Source: an uncultured Acidobacteriota bacterium
Lineage (GTDB): Bacteria > Acidobacteriota > Vicinamibacteria > Marinacidobacterales > SMYC01
Assembly: GCA_947259165.1 (NCBI GenBank)
Contig: CAMYKY010000020.1
Coordinates: forward strand, 45,016 to 80,691
Direction of reading: 5' to 3'
Length of the DNA stretch: 35,676 nucleotides
Under the pieces are notes generated by a model. The model did not search any database, was not told the DNA's origin, and worked only from the letters and a program-made list of their open reading frames with translations. The stretch's first letter is position 1. Each line of letters begins with the position of its first letter. Of this stretch, positions 8,564-16,015 are shown piece by piece. The translations under genes were made by a program, and so were the position numbers.

Positions 8564-9454
8564 ATGCAGATCTGTCGACTAGAGCTTATCGCGGCTACTC
8601 TGGCGTTCGTGTTCGCCGGCGCAGCCGCGGCTCAAGACAACCGGCAACGCCGTCTCGAAACCAATGAGTATCGGGTGGGGCCAGGCGACATTCTCGAGGT
8701 CGACGTGTACGGCGATCCTGATTTGTCAGGCCTGGTGACCGTACAGCACAGCGGAGATATCTCATTCCCCCTTCTCGGTGACGTGCCCATAGACGGTATG
8801 ACCGCCAGAGAAGTTCAAGCGAAGCTCGTCGAGCTCCTCGCCAAGGACTATCTCGTCGACCCTCAGGTCATCGTCGGCGTCAAAGAACACCGTTCCCAAT
8901 GGGTAACGCTCGTCGGCGAGGTGATCCGCCCCGGAAAATATTACCTGCAGGGCTCGAAGACGATGCTCGACCTACTCACTGAGGCAGGAGGGTTCACCAC
9001 GCGCGCAAGCGGTGAAGTCATCGTCAGCCGCCTGGACCAACAACAACCGTCGTTGTTCATGTCTGAAGACAACGGCAGTTCGAGCGATAGCCCCGTCCGT
9101 ATCTTCCTGACTCCGAATCAGTCGCCGTCCGAGCAGAAGGAGTCGCTATCGTTTCGCCTTCGAAGCGGTGACATCGTGACCGCGACGTCGACCCAGTTTT
9201 TCTTCATCTCGGGAGAAGTGAAAAGGCCGGGCTCTTATCCCGTCACCGGAGGTCTGACGGTGCTCAAAGCGGTCTCCGTCGCCGGTGGTCTGAGTAAGTT
9301 CGGTGGCAAGAGCAAAGTCGAGATTCTCCGCAAAACCAGCGACGGGGGAACCAAACGAATCAAAGTCGACCTGGGAGACATCGAGGGAGGGAAGAAGCCG
9401 GACGTACCACTCGAGTCACAAGACATTATTAAAGTCGGCAAGAGGATCTTTTGA
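8564..9454 (+). CDS. Wza-type polysaccharide export protein (Poly_export plus SLBB domains)
   Basis: This 296-residue protein has a signal peptide (1-23, ending AGAAAA) and then the polysaccharide export domain YRVGPGDILEVDVYGDPDLSG with VTVQHSGDISFPLLGDV and the helix MTAREVQAKLVELLAKDYLVDPQV. Two SLBB-like units follow: VTLVGEVIRPGKYYLQGSKTM's region and FFISGEVKRPGSYPVTGGLTV. Such proteins form the periplasmic and outer-membrane part of the export channel and meet the Wzc-type protein. Unlike E. coli Wza, no lipobox cysteine is seen at the signal cleavage site. The end overlaps the start of the next gene (TTGA, 9451-9454). No strong ribosome site precedes ATG 8564, so translation may depend on the gene before it. 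Confidence 0.93.
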   Translation: MQICRLELIAATLAFVFAGAAAAQDNRQRRLETNEYRVGPGDILEVDVYGDPDLSGLVTVQHSGDISFPLLGDVPIDGMTAREVQAKLVELLAKDYLVDPQVIVGVKEHRSQWVTLVGEVIRPGKYYLQGSKTMLDLLTEAGGFTTRASGEVIVSRLDQQQPSLFMSEDNGSSSDSPVRIFLTPNQSPSEQKESLSFRLRSGDIVTATSTQFFFISGEVKRPGSYPVTGGLTVLKAVSVAGGLSKFGGKSKVEILRKTSDGGTKRIKVDLGDIEGGKKPDVPLESQDIIKVGKRIF

Positions 9455-11586
9455 GCAGCCCGACCCACGATGCAACCGGTCCCCACGACCCCGGGCATCT
9501 CATCGCCGGACTCTCCGGCGAGTTTGACCTCAAGAATGGACTGAAACTCCTGTGGGCCGGTAAGGCGTGGATTATCGTCATCGCCATTCTCGGACTCGGG
9601 CTTGGTTTTCTAGTAACCTATCTGCAGACACCTATTTATCGCGCGCAGGCATTGGTTCAGATTGACCCGCCCGGACAAAACCTGTCCGCGCTGTCGAACC
9701 CCTACCCTGCGACCGCATTCAATTACTTCGACCATCGGAACTACTACAACACCCAATACCGCATCATCCGGAGCAAGGCTCTCGGTGCCCGCTCTATCGA
9801 AAAGCTGGAGCTGGGCGATAAGCCGCCGTTCAAAAACGCGAAGGAACCACCGCTTCTGTTCGTCTCCCGGGTCCAAGTCGTACCGGTTCCCGATACCCGG
9901 CTAGCCCAGATCATGGTGAACCACGAGGACCCGCACGAGGCGGCACGCTGGGCGAATACGCTAGCCGAGGCCTACCTCGAGCAAACTCTGGAATCCAAGA
10001 TTGAAACAACCCGAAGCGTCTACAGCTGGCTGCAAGAGCGTCTGTCCGCAGCCGAGGGGGCGGTCGAAGTATCCGAGCAGTCCCTTTACGAGTACACCAA
10101 ACAAGAAGACCTATTCGTCGATTCCGACGGACAGAATATTGGCTCTGAGACCCTCGGGCGATTGAGTCAAGAGGCAACCGAAGCACAAACCCGCCGGATC
10201 GAGCTCGAGAGCGCACTCGCTCAAGTCGACAAGCTCAAAAAGGCGGGCGAATCCGTCGACGCCCTGCCTCAAATCGCAGCAGATCCGCTCGTGCAGCGGC
10301 TGAACATGAGCAAAGCCGATCTCGAAGTCGAGTTCGTGCAGCTACAAAACAATTACAAGGCCGGCCACCCAAAGGTCAAAAAGGTCGTCACTCAGATCGA
10401 GCAGCTACAAGAAGCGGTCGACGCGCAGGCGGAGAAGATCGTCGACGGTATGCTCGCCGAGTACCAACAGCTACGGCGTCGCGAACGCGACTTGCGAGCG
10501 TCGATCAATACCGAGCGCAAGCAATCCGTCGAAGACAATCGCAAGACCGTGCAGCTCGAGATGCTCGAGCGGGAAGCTCTTTCCAACAAGAGCATGTACG
10601 AAGCTATTCTGCAGAAAATCAAAGAGACAGACGTCGCATCGAGTTTGCGCGAGAACAACGTGTCCATCGTCGAAAGAGCGAGCGTCCCCGTCACTCCTAT
10701 CCGCCCCCAGCCCGTGAACAACCTCGCGGTCTCGTTGATCCTGGGTCTGTTATCGGGATGCGGCCTGGTCTTGCTTCGCGACTACCTCGACAACACGCTC
10801 AAAGAACAAGAGGACATCGAGAAACACCTGCGAGCCGACTGCCTGGCAATCGTCCCCAAACACGAGGCAGCCCACGAAGGTGTCATCACCGAGGCCTACC
10901 GCACTCTTCGAGCGAGTCTTCTATTCAATCGCGAACGAGAGCACGGAAATGTAGTGTTGCTGACGAGCTCCATCCCGCAAGAGGGAAAGTCGACCACAGC
11001 GGTGAATCTCGCGAAGGCACTCGCCGAATCCGGGGATCCAACGCTCGTCGTCGATTTCGATCTCCGACGCTCGAGCATCCACACTCACCTGCGTCTTTAT
11101 CGAGAGCCCGGCCTCGCGGACTATTGCTCGAAAGATCTCAAGCTCGATATCATTTCCCAGTCGACTCGCCAAGAGAATCTCTCGGCGGTCACCTCCGGCA
11201 AGCTACCCCCCAATCCACCGGCGCTCATCGGAAGTCTCGCGGTCCGACGTTTTCTCGAAGAATGTCGAGAGCGCTACACTTGGATCGTCATGGATGCACC
11301 GCCGATCGTTTCCGTGACCGACCCGCTTCTGCTCGCGAAGCTCGCGGACATGGTCCTCATGGTCGTGCGTGCCAATCAGGTCGACCGGAAACTCGCGCGT
11401 CGCTCGCTCACGGCCCTACGTCGCACCGGAGCTCGTGTCGTCGGAGTCGTTCTCAACGGTGTGGACCCCAAACAGGACTCTTACCACTACTACTACAACT
11501 ACTATGCCGGGGACAAAGCAGCGGCGGAGTCGAAGGTCACCCGGATGCGACGGCCCACTGCCCGTCGCCCTGCGCGCGGCGCCTGA
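9451..11586 (+). CDS. Wzc-type chain-length determinant and bacterial tyrosine kinase
   Basis: This 711-residue protein joins a Wzz domain to a BY-kinase domain. It has a first membrane helix at about 40-59, a long periplasmic part with coiled coils (about 200-390), a proline-rich exit (VTPIRPQPVNN) into a second helix at about 425-445, and then a cytoplasmic P-loop kinase. The kinase shows Walker A SIPQEGKST (about 506-514), Walker A' VVDFDLRRSS retaining D-x-D-x-R, Walker B VMDAPP (about 612), and a tyrosine cluster YHYYYNYY (about 676-683) for autophosphorylation. It regulates chain length and drives export with the Wza-type partner. The start is TTG 9451, overlapping the upstream stop, with AGAGGA 4 bases before it. 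No later start keeps the N-terminus. The fused form is the proteobacterial arrangement. Confidence 0.93.
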   Translation: MSSPTHDATGPHDPGHLIAGLSGEFDLKNGLKLLWAGKAWIIVIAILGLGLGFLVTYLQTPIYRAQALVQIDPPGQNLSALSNPYPATAFNYFDHRNYYNTQYRIIRSKALGARSIEKLELGDKPPFKNAKEPPLLFVSRVQVVPVPDTRLAQIMVNHEDPHEAARWANTLAEAYLEQTLESKIETTRSVYSWLQERLSAAEGAVEVSEQSLYEYTKQEDLFVDSDGQNIGSETLGRLSQEATEAQTRRIELESALAQVDKLKKAGESVDALPQIAADPLVQRLNMSKADLEVEFVQLQNNYKAGHPKVKKVVTQIEQLQEAVDAQAEKIVDGMLAEYQQLRRRERDLRASINTERKQSVEDNRKTVQLEMLEREALSNKSMYEAILQKIKETDVASSLRENNVSIVERASVPVTPIRPQPVNNLAVSLILGLLSGCGLVLLRDYLDNTLKEQEDIEKHLRADCLAIVPKHEAAHEGVITEAYRTLRASLLFNREREHGNVVLLTSSIPQEGKSTTAVNLAKALAESGDPTLVVDFDLRRSSIHTHLRLYREPGLADYCSKDLKLDIISQSTRQENLSAVTSGKLPPNPPALIGSLAVRRFLEECRERYTWIVMDAPPIVSVTDPLLLAKLADMVLMVVRANQVDRKLARRSLTALRRTGARVVGVVLNGVDPKQDSYHYYYNYYAGDKAAAESKVTRMRRPTARRPARGA

Positions 11587-11927
11587 TCGGAGAGGCGACG
11601 CCCGGCTTAACAGCCGCGCGCGCAATTCCTACCATCGGTTAGGTCAACCCTGACCAACGAATTCTCGACTACCTGGCTCCCCGCCGGCGCGCCCCAACGA
11701 ATGGTCTTCAACTCACTCAGATTTGTCCTGTTGTTCGCGATACCGTTCGAAGGGGGCAGCGTTGCCGATAGCGCGGGTGGTGGAGACTCTCGTGCGCGAC
11801 GCCGAGATGCTGCGCGCGAGAAGGAGAGCTCGTCCTGCTGTCCGTTGGTTCACTTACCGAGATGACTCTTCGGGAACGGGAACGAACAGATCTTTACGGG
11901 CGGCACAGATTCCGGGGACCACGGAGG
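11587..11927 (+). other. Gene-free stretch between convergent genes
   Basis: These 341 bases separate the end of the kinase gene (+) from the end of the FHA gene (-). I see no supported gene, no clear terminator with a T-run, and no repeat. Short open frames exist but lack ribosome sites and family resemblance. A GG-N10-GC arrangement near 11750 (AAGGGGGCAGCGTTGC) lacks the T of TGG and has no gene to serve in that direction. Confidence 0.4.
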
Positions 11928-12896
11928 TCACTCAGCAGCGGCAGCATCCACCCAGGCTTTCGTTCGGCGGGATCTAGCCAGAAAGTCCTCTGTGGTGACC
12001 GCGGGGGCCCACTCGGCACCCAGGCTCTTGAGCGGGACGCGGATATCGACGTTCGACGAGAAGTCCTCTCGCTCTGCGAACCCAAACAGCACGACTATCC
12101 CGACGACGACGGCCGTCACTCCGAGAGCCCAGCCGCGCCGTCGGGGACGCGACGACGCGGGAATGATCGACAGGTGACCGTAGAGTAAAACGGTAACGAG
12201 GCTCGCTTGGGTTACGTAGACAATTCCCGCCGCGAGTCGTTCGGACGAGAAGAAAAATTCCGCGTACTCGCTGAGCGGCCACAGACACACCGAGGCAATG
12301 GAGACGACGCACGCCATGGCGAGGTGCCTGGGAAAATCGAATCGGTGAGTCATCACACGATTGGCGAACGCCCAAATCCCAGCCCAAAGAGAAAGCACCA
12401 CCATCCCGAGCAAGGCAGGACCGAACACAGTCGATCCACTCACGTCGTAGTAGGCATTCAGATAGATGTCTGCGACGAAAACTCCGAGCGCTACCCAGGG
12501 TATCGCCAGAGCGACGCGAGGTTTTTTCAAAATGTCCAGGAGCCCCGACCCAGCTCGCGGCATAACGTTCGCCGGTGCGACGAGGTGATCCGCAGTGACC
12601 AACCGGATCACGGTCTCTCCGAGTCGCAATCGAATTCCGGACTCGAGAGGGATCGATTTCACCAGCTCATCGTGGCCGAGCCGATGGACTCCGTTGACGC
12701 TTCCGACATCCTCGACGAGCAGCCGACCGTCGTCCGACTCCCGAACCGCCAAATGAGTCGGCGATGCGTAGCGGTCGGCGATGATGACGTCGTTCGAGTA
12801 GGCACGGCCGATCGTCGCGGGGAATACGTCGAGCTTCGTCCGCTCGAGCACCCGACCCCGACGGTCGAGCACTTCGACGAAAACTATTCGCTCCAT
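11928..12896 (-). CDS. FHA-domain membrane protein
   Basis: This protein has an N-terminal forkhead-associated domain (about 1-95) and about six membrane helices after it. The FHA marks are GRAYSND, SPTH at the phosphothreonine-binding turn and DVGSVNGV; the usual Arg of S-R-x-H is replaced. FHA domains bind phosphothreonine peptides, so a partner Ser/Thr kinase is expected, but none is in the window. The C-terminus (about 280-322) is a soluble tail ending in an Ala-rich stretch. I set the start at 12896 (MERIVFVEVLDRRG), where the domain begins; an in-frame ATG at 12917 would add seven residues. The start lies inside the end of the protease gene, so the two are coupled. It is the last gene of a three-gene operon read from the sigma-54-type promoter at 15656-15641. 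I know no described family with exactly this context. Confidence 0.82.
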   Translation of the reverse strand: MERIVFVEVLDRRGRVLERTKLDVFPATIGRAYSNDVIIADRYASPTHLAVRESDDGRLLVEDVGSVNGVHRLGHDELVKSIPLESGIRLRLGETVIRLVTADHLVAPANVMPRAGSGLLDILKKPRVALAIPWVALGVFVADIYLNAYYDVSGSTVFGPALLGMVVLSLWAGIWAFANRVMTHRFDFPRHLAMACVVSIASVCLWPLSEYAEFFFSSERLAAGIVYVTQASLVTVLLYGHLSIIPASSRPRRRGWALGVTAVVVGIVVLFGFAEREDFSSNVDIRVPLKSLGAEWAPAVTTEDFLARSRRTKAWVDAAAAE

Positions 12897-14149
12897 GAGA
12901 TCGTATCCATGTACCAACGAACGAGTGCCTCGGCATTGTCGTAGCTCACGCCGGAGGCCATGAGTGCTGTCTCGAGTCCGGTATGCGGATGGCCAACGAC
13001 GGCGGCTTTGAAAACCAGGTCATACAAAGATTCGAGCTTACGATATCCGCGAAGGCAAAAAACGGTCTTGAACGTGAGCTCGTTTTGTCGAACCGTGTCG
13101 GTGTGGCAGCGAAACCGGGTGAGCTCGCTCTCGCTGCCGCCCATTCCGTGATACGTCTGCTGGAAGTCCGAGGTATACAACGAAGCAAACTGGAACCGAT
13201 TGAGCTCTTCGCTAGTGAGGAGCCGGTGATAGAACCAGAGTTGGCCGGAGACGAGCTCGTCGGAAACGAAGATGTAGTCGTCGGTCGAGCATTGATGGTC
13301 CACGGTCTCGTAAGTCGCGCTGTCCTCACGATACGCATCGGCCCAGCAATCGAAGAAAGCCGCGGGCTCGGTCGGGAGCACGAAACTGCCGAGCTGGACG
13401 GTGGGAGGTGAGCTCGCGAGTAACACGGAAACGTAGTGCTTCTGATACTCGAAAATCTGATCGCGGACTGTACTCAGCAACGAGCTCGCTCGCTCGAAAC
13501 CTGGCATGCCGGTGTGCGCGCTCAGTGTCATGGCCCACTTGATGGGAACGAGGAAGCTCACCTGTTCCCCAGCCGTAGAGACGTTGATCCCGATCACTCG
13601 CCCGTCCGCAGTGATCGCTGGGCCGCCACTCATTCCGGGGTTCAACGAGCCGGTAAAATTGATGCGCTCATCGAGGGCATGCGTCAAGAACCCGTTGTAC
13701 GTGCCTTCGACAATATTGAGACCGAGGTCCAGCGGATGCCCCATTGAATAAAGGCGCAGCCCTTGAGGGGCGTCAACCGGCTCGAGCTGAAAAAACGCAG
13801 GCGAGACCGTGTCGGCTTTTACGACCGCCAGGTCATGGGCAACGTCGACGTCCAGCACTTCGACCGGGATCGGCACATCATTTCCATCGAAATAGCTGGC
13901 GCCGTAGCGGTCTGGATGCTGCACGACCTGTGAAATGACGTGGTAGTTGGTGACGAGGTGGCCGTCACCGCTCACGAAAAAACCGGATCCGATCGAAGCT
14001 TTGGCCTTCGACCCCGTCTCCTGGACTTCGATTTTGACCACGCGGTTCGAGAACCGGCTGAAGACGTCCTCGGTGGGAAGGTTGCTCTGCGCGAACGCCG
14101 AAAGCGGGAACCCCGCCAAACCCACTAGCCCCAAGACGCACGAACGCAT
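12884..14149 (-). CDS. Secreted trypsin-like serine protease with a novel C-terminal domain
   Basis: This 421-residue protein has a signal peptide (1-20, ending LSAFA) and an S1C/HtrA-like protease fold. Catalytic residues are His70 (TNYHVI), Asp106 (AHDLAVVK) and Ser174 (NPGMSGGP), all with good context. GSGFFVSGDGHLVTNYH matches the first strand of the family. From about residue 215 to the end I see no PDZ domain. Instead there is about 200 residues with four cysteines (CWAD, HQCS, RCHT, FCLRG), which could form two disulfides in the periplasm. The function of that part is unknown. The gene lies 68 bases after a gene for a duplicated exported protein and overlaps the FHA gene by 13 bases. 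I infer envelope quality control or processing of a surface protein, perhaps the neighbouring one. Confidence 0.88.
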   Translation of the reverse strand: MRSCVLGLVGLAGFPLSAFAQSNLPTEDVFSRFSNRVVKIEVQETGSKAKASIGSGFFVSGDGHLVTNYHVISQVVQHPDRYGASYFDGNDVPIPVEVLDVDVAHDLAVVKADTVSPAFFQLEPVDAPQGLRLYSMGHPLDLGLNIVEGTYNGFLTHALDERINFTGSLNPGMSGGPAITADGRVIGINVSTAGEQVSFLVPIKWAMTLSAHTGMPGFERASSLLSTVRDQIFEYQKHYVSVLLASSPPTVQLGSFVLPTEPAAFFDCWADAYREDSATYETVDHQCSTDDYIFVSDELVSGQLWFYHRLLTSEELNRFQFASLYTSDFQQTYHGMGGSESELTRFRCHTDTVRQNELTFKTVFCLRGYRKLESLYDLVFKAAVVGHPHTGLETALMASGVSYDNAEALVRWYMDTISWSE

Positions 14150-14217
14150 CAGGACGGCACAGTATCACGGGCGAAGAACTGACCCGATCGAGAGCGGCTT
14201 GGCCGGACAGCGGAGCT

Positions 14218-15591
14218 TTACTGCGTCGGCTCTACCGGACTACTCGCCTGGGTGCCGTTTGGATCGACCGGAGGGATGATCGGCGTCCCACTCGGCATTT
14301 GAGGCGTGCTCGGCGGACCATTCGGCACGAGCGCGATACCCGCGCCTCCGACGTCCGGGAATGACGACGACGACATCAAAAGGGCGATGGCCTCGGCCTC
14401 CATAGCCACGAGCTCGTCGCTGCAACGAAGTTGAGTGAGTTCATCGAAGCGATCCCGTAACCGCCGGGCAGCATGCAGCGCATCGCGGCGCCGAACGGCA
14501 TCGTCGGCCTTTCCGAGTTTGAAGCCCTCGTCTTCGACGACGCCCAGGTACTCTTCCGGCGATCCATCTCGCCGCTGCACGTCGACGCGGTCGAGCTTCG
14601 CGCCCGGAGGCAAAGTCACCTCGAGCACGTGCTCACCCGCGGTCAGCTCGAGGGCGAGACTTCGGCGACGCCCAACCTGAGACACGGTGACCGGGCACGT
14701 CACCACCCGCAAGCAACTGTCCATCGCCCAACGAATCGGGCGCGGGCTGAGATAGCGGGTTTCGACGGAGTAAACACCATCTTCGGGTACCTCGAAGCGA
14801 ACCACCGCAGCCACGATAGAGCCACCCGACGAGAGCCAGTAGGGATCGTCTTCTGAAGCGTTCTCGAGCTCGCCGGGGTACGGGTAAACGATCGTCTTGC
14901 GAAAATCCTCGCCGCGAAGCGTGACGGGATCTCCGAGCTCCGGAAGATTGCGCTCCAAGTCCAGCGCCTTCGCAAGCGTGACGGCCATCTCATCGAACGT
15001 CAACGGCTCGAGAGGAGACCAACCGCCCGAAGGTTGCACGGGCGTCATACACGGCGGAATCACTCCGAGCGACTCGGCGCGGGCGCCATCGACCAGCATC
15101 AAGCTCATGGGGTGTTCACCGGGATCCAGTGGAACCCTATCGAGGTCAACCCAACGCGGCGAAGCGTTCGGCTGAAAGAGATCGTAGGCCTGGTCCGAGA
15201 CCTTGAGCACGGCCCGGCCCCCGCCGAGCTTCACGCGAAAACCATAGTCTCCCGCTCGAAGGGTCGCCATCTGGTAGAGCGCCTCGGAAGGTGCTCCCAC
15301 TTCACTTTGCACAGAGCCATCGTCGAGGGGGGTCGCGGTCGAGCCATCCAGCATCTGGGAGGCCTGAAACTCGATGCCGTTGGTCCAGTCGAGTCGCTCG
15401 AGGTAGTGGTCGCTCTTGGCGTTTTCGGGGAGATTCCAGTCGAGACCCAACCCTTGAGCCATGTACACCGCCCACTCTGCCTGGGTGACCAAGGTGCTCT
15501 GGGCGACACCGTATCCGAGAGCCAACCCGAGCAGCCCCAACACGGCGATAGCGGTACCGGCACGACCTAGCCGAGTTGTGCCTCTGGACAT
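14218..15591 (-). CDS. Exported protein of unknown function with an internal duplication
   Basis: This 457-residue protein is not recognised. It begins with a basic stretch and a hydrophobic segment (about 13-30) that may be a signal peptide or an anchor. Two units then repeat. The helix AEWAVYMAQGLGLDWNLPE (about 38-56) and its partner DEMAVTLAKALDLERNLPE (about 205-223) align as E-x-A-V-x-x-A-x-x-L-x-L-x-x-N-L-P-E. Each is followed by a beta-rich part with a G-x-Y...G-E-H pattern (AGDYGFRV / PGEHPMSLML; EDGVYSVE / AGEHVLEVTL) like a carbohydrate-binding sandwich. A charged helical segment follows (about 360-405), then a Pro/Gly/Thr-rich tail (about 425-457). It is the first gene behind a perfect -24/-12 promoter and precedes protease and FHA genes. 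Surface sugar binding is a guess. Confidence 0.75.
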   Translation of the reverse strand: MSRGTTRLGRAGTAIAVLGLLGLALGYGVAQSTLVTQAEWAVYMAQGLGLDWNLPENAKSDHYLERLDWTNGIEFQASQMLDGSTATPLDDGSVQSEVGAPSEALYQMATLRAGDYGFRVKLGGGRAVLKVSDQAYDLFQPNASPRWVDLDRVPLDPGEHPMSLMLVDGARAESLGVIPPCMTPVQPSGGWSPLEPLTFDEMAVTLAKALDLERNLPELGDPVTLRGEDFRKTIVYPYPGELENASEDDPYWLSSGGSIVAAVVRFEVPEDGVYSVETRYLSPRPIRWAMDSCLRVVTCPVTVSQVGRRRSLALELTAGEHVLEVTLPPGAKLDRVDVQRRDGSPEEYLGVVEDEGFKLGKADDAVRRRDALHAARRLRDRFDELTQLRCSDELVAMEAEAIALLMSSSSFPDVGGAGIALVPNGPPSTPQMPSGTPIIPPVDPNGTQASSPVEPTQ

Positions 15592-15640
15592 GATTCTCTA
15601 CCCCCTGGGCGAGCACACTAGCCCGCTTCAGCTCGAAAGC

Positions 15641-15656
15641 TGCAACGCTCGTGCCA
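15641..15656 (-). promoter_or_regulatory. Sigma-54 (-24/-12) promoter for the minus-strand operon
   Basis: Read on the minus strand, the sequence is TGGCACGAGCGTTGCA, a perfect match to the sigma-54 consensus TGGCAC-N5-TTGCA, with GG (15655-15654) and GC (15643-15642) 10 bases apart. The transcript would begin near 15630 and reach the start codon at 15591 after about 40 bases. It would drive the three genes for the duplicated protein, the protease and the FHA protein. Its use requires an NtrC-type activator, and one is encoded at 19024. Confidence 0.85.
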
Positions 15657-15738
15657 TGGGAGCTAAACAGGCCGACCCAAAACAAGTCCTTACATATCAA
15701 TAGCATAGAATCGAAAACTTCGACGAGCCAAGTTAGCT

Positions 15739-15767
15739 CCCGCAATGGGCTTGCGGGGAATTACCCC
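15739..15767. promoter_or_regulatory. Overlapping dyads between divergent sigma-54 promoters (candidate activator site)
   Basis: The 424-base gap between the two divergent genes (15592-16015) holds two sigma-54 promoters and, between them, CCCGCAATGGGCTTGCGGG (15739-15757, 7-bp arms, 5-base centre) overlapping GGGGAATTACCCC (15755-15767). The second dyad lies about 106 bp from the -24 element of the minus promoter and about 116 bp from that of the plus promoter, the usual range for enhancer-like sites of NtrC-type activators. A similar GGAATT-N2-CCCC lies at about 4998-5009 and a GGGG-N6-CCCC at 17278-17291. Shared binding by one activator is an inference. No other gene is visible in this gap. 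Confidence 0.5.
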
Positions 15768-15875
15768 TCGCCTGTAGGAAATCCCCAACGTCTCCCGCGC
15801 CAACCCGTTTGGCCCCACGGACGCCATTTTACTGATATGACAACACTTAAGAGTCGCATCCTGGCCGCGGCCGAC

Positions 15876-15891
15876 TGGCAGAAGAATTGCT
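15876..15891 (+). promoter_or_regulatory. Sigma-54 (-24/-12) promoter for the FecR-domain gene
   Basis: TGGCAGAAGAATTGCT matches TGGCAC-N5-TTGCW with one difference (G for C at the sixth base). GG (15877-15878) and GC (15889-15890) are separated by 10 bases. The transcript should start near 15902, giving a leader of about 115 bases before ATG 16016. The site points away from the minus-strand sigma-54 promoter 220 bp to the left. Confidence 0.78.
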
Positions 15892-16015
15892 TCTCTTACT
15901 AAAAAGAAGATAAAGCCTCGGCAATCTCGACTTGGCCCGATGCCATCCAGGGTTGCCATGCCCACCCGACCGGTCGAGAGTTGCCAGGCTAGGCATTCGA
16001 GAAGGACACACAATA

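Noticed and set aside
11723-11977. An 84-codon frame between the kinase and FHA genes
   Set aside because: No ribosome site, no family resemblance, and it runs into the antisense of the FHA gene.
15840-16015. A cyclic-di-GMP (GEMM) riboswitch before the FecR-domain gene
   Set aside because: AAAGCC and GGGTTGCC occur, but the conserved 5' half (GCAAACC and the GNRA-capped stem) is missing, and the sigma-54 start near 15902 would leave it out of the transcript.
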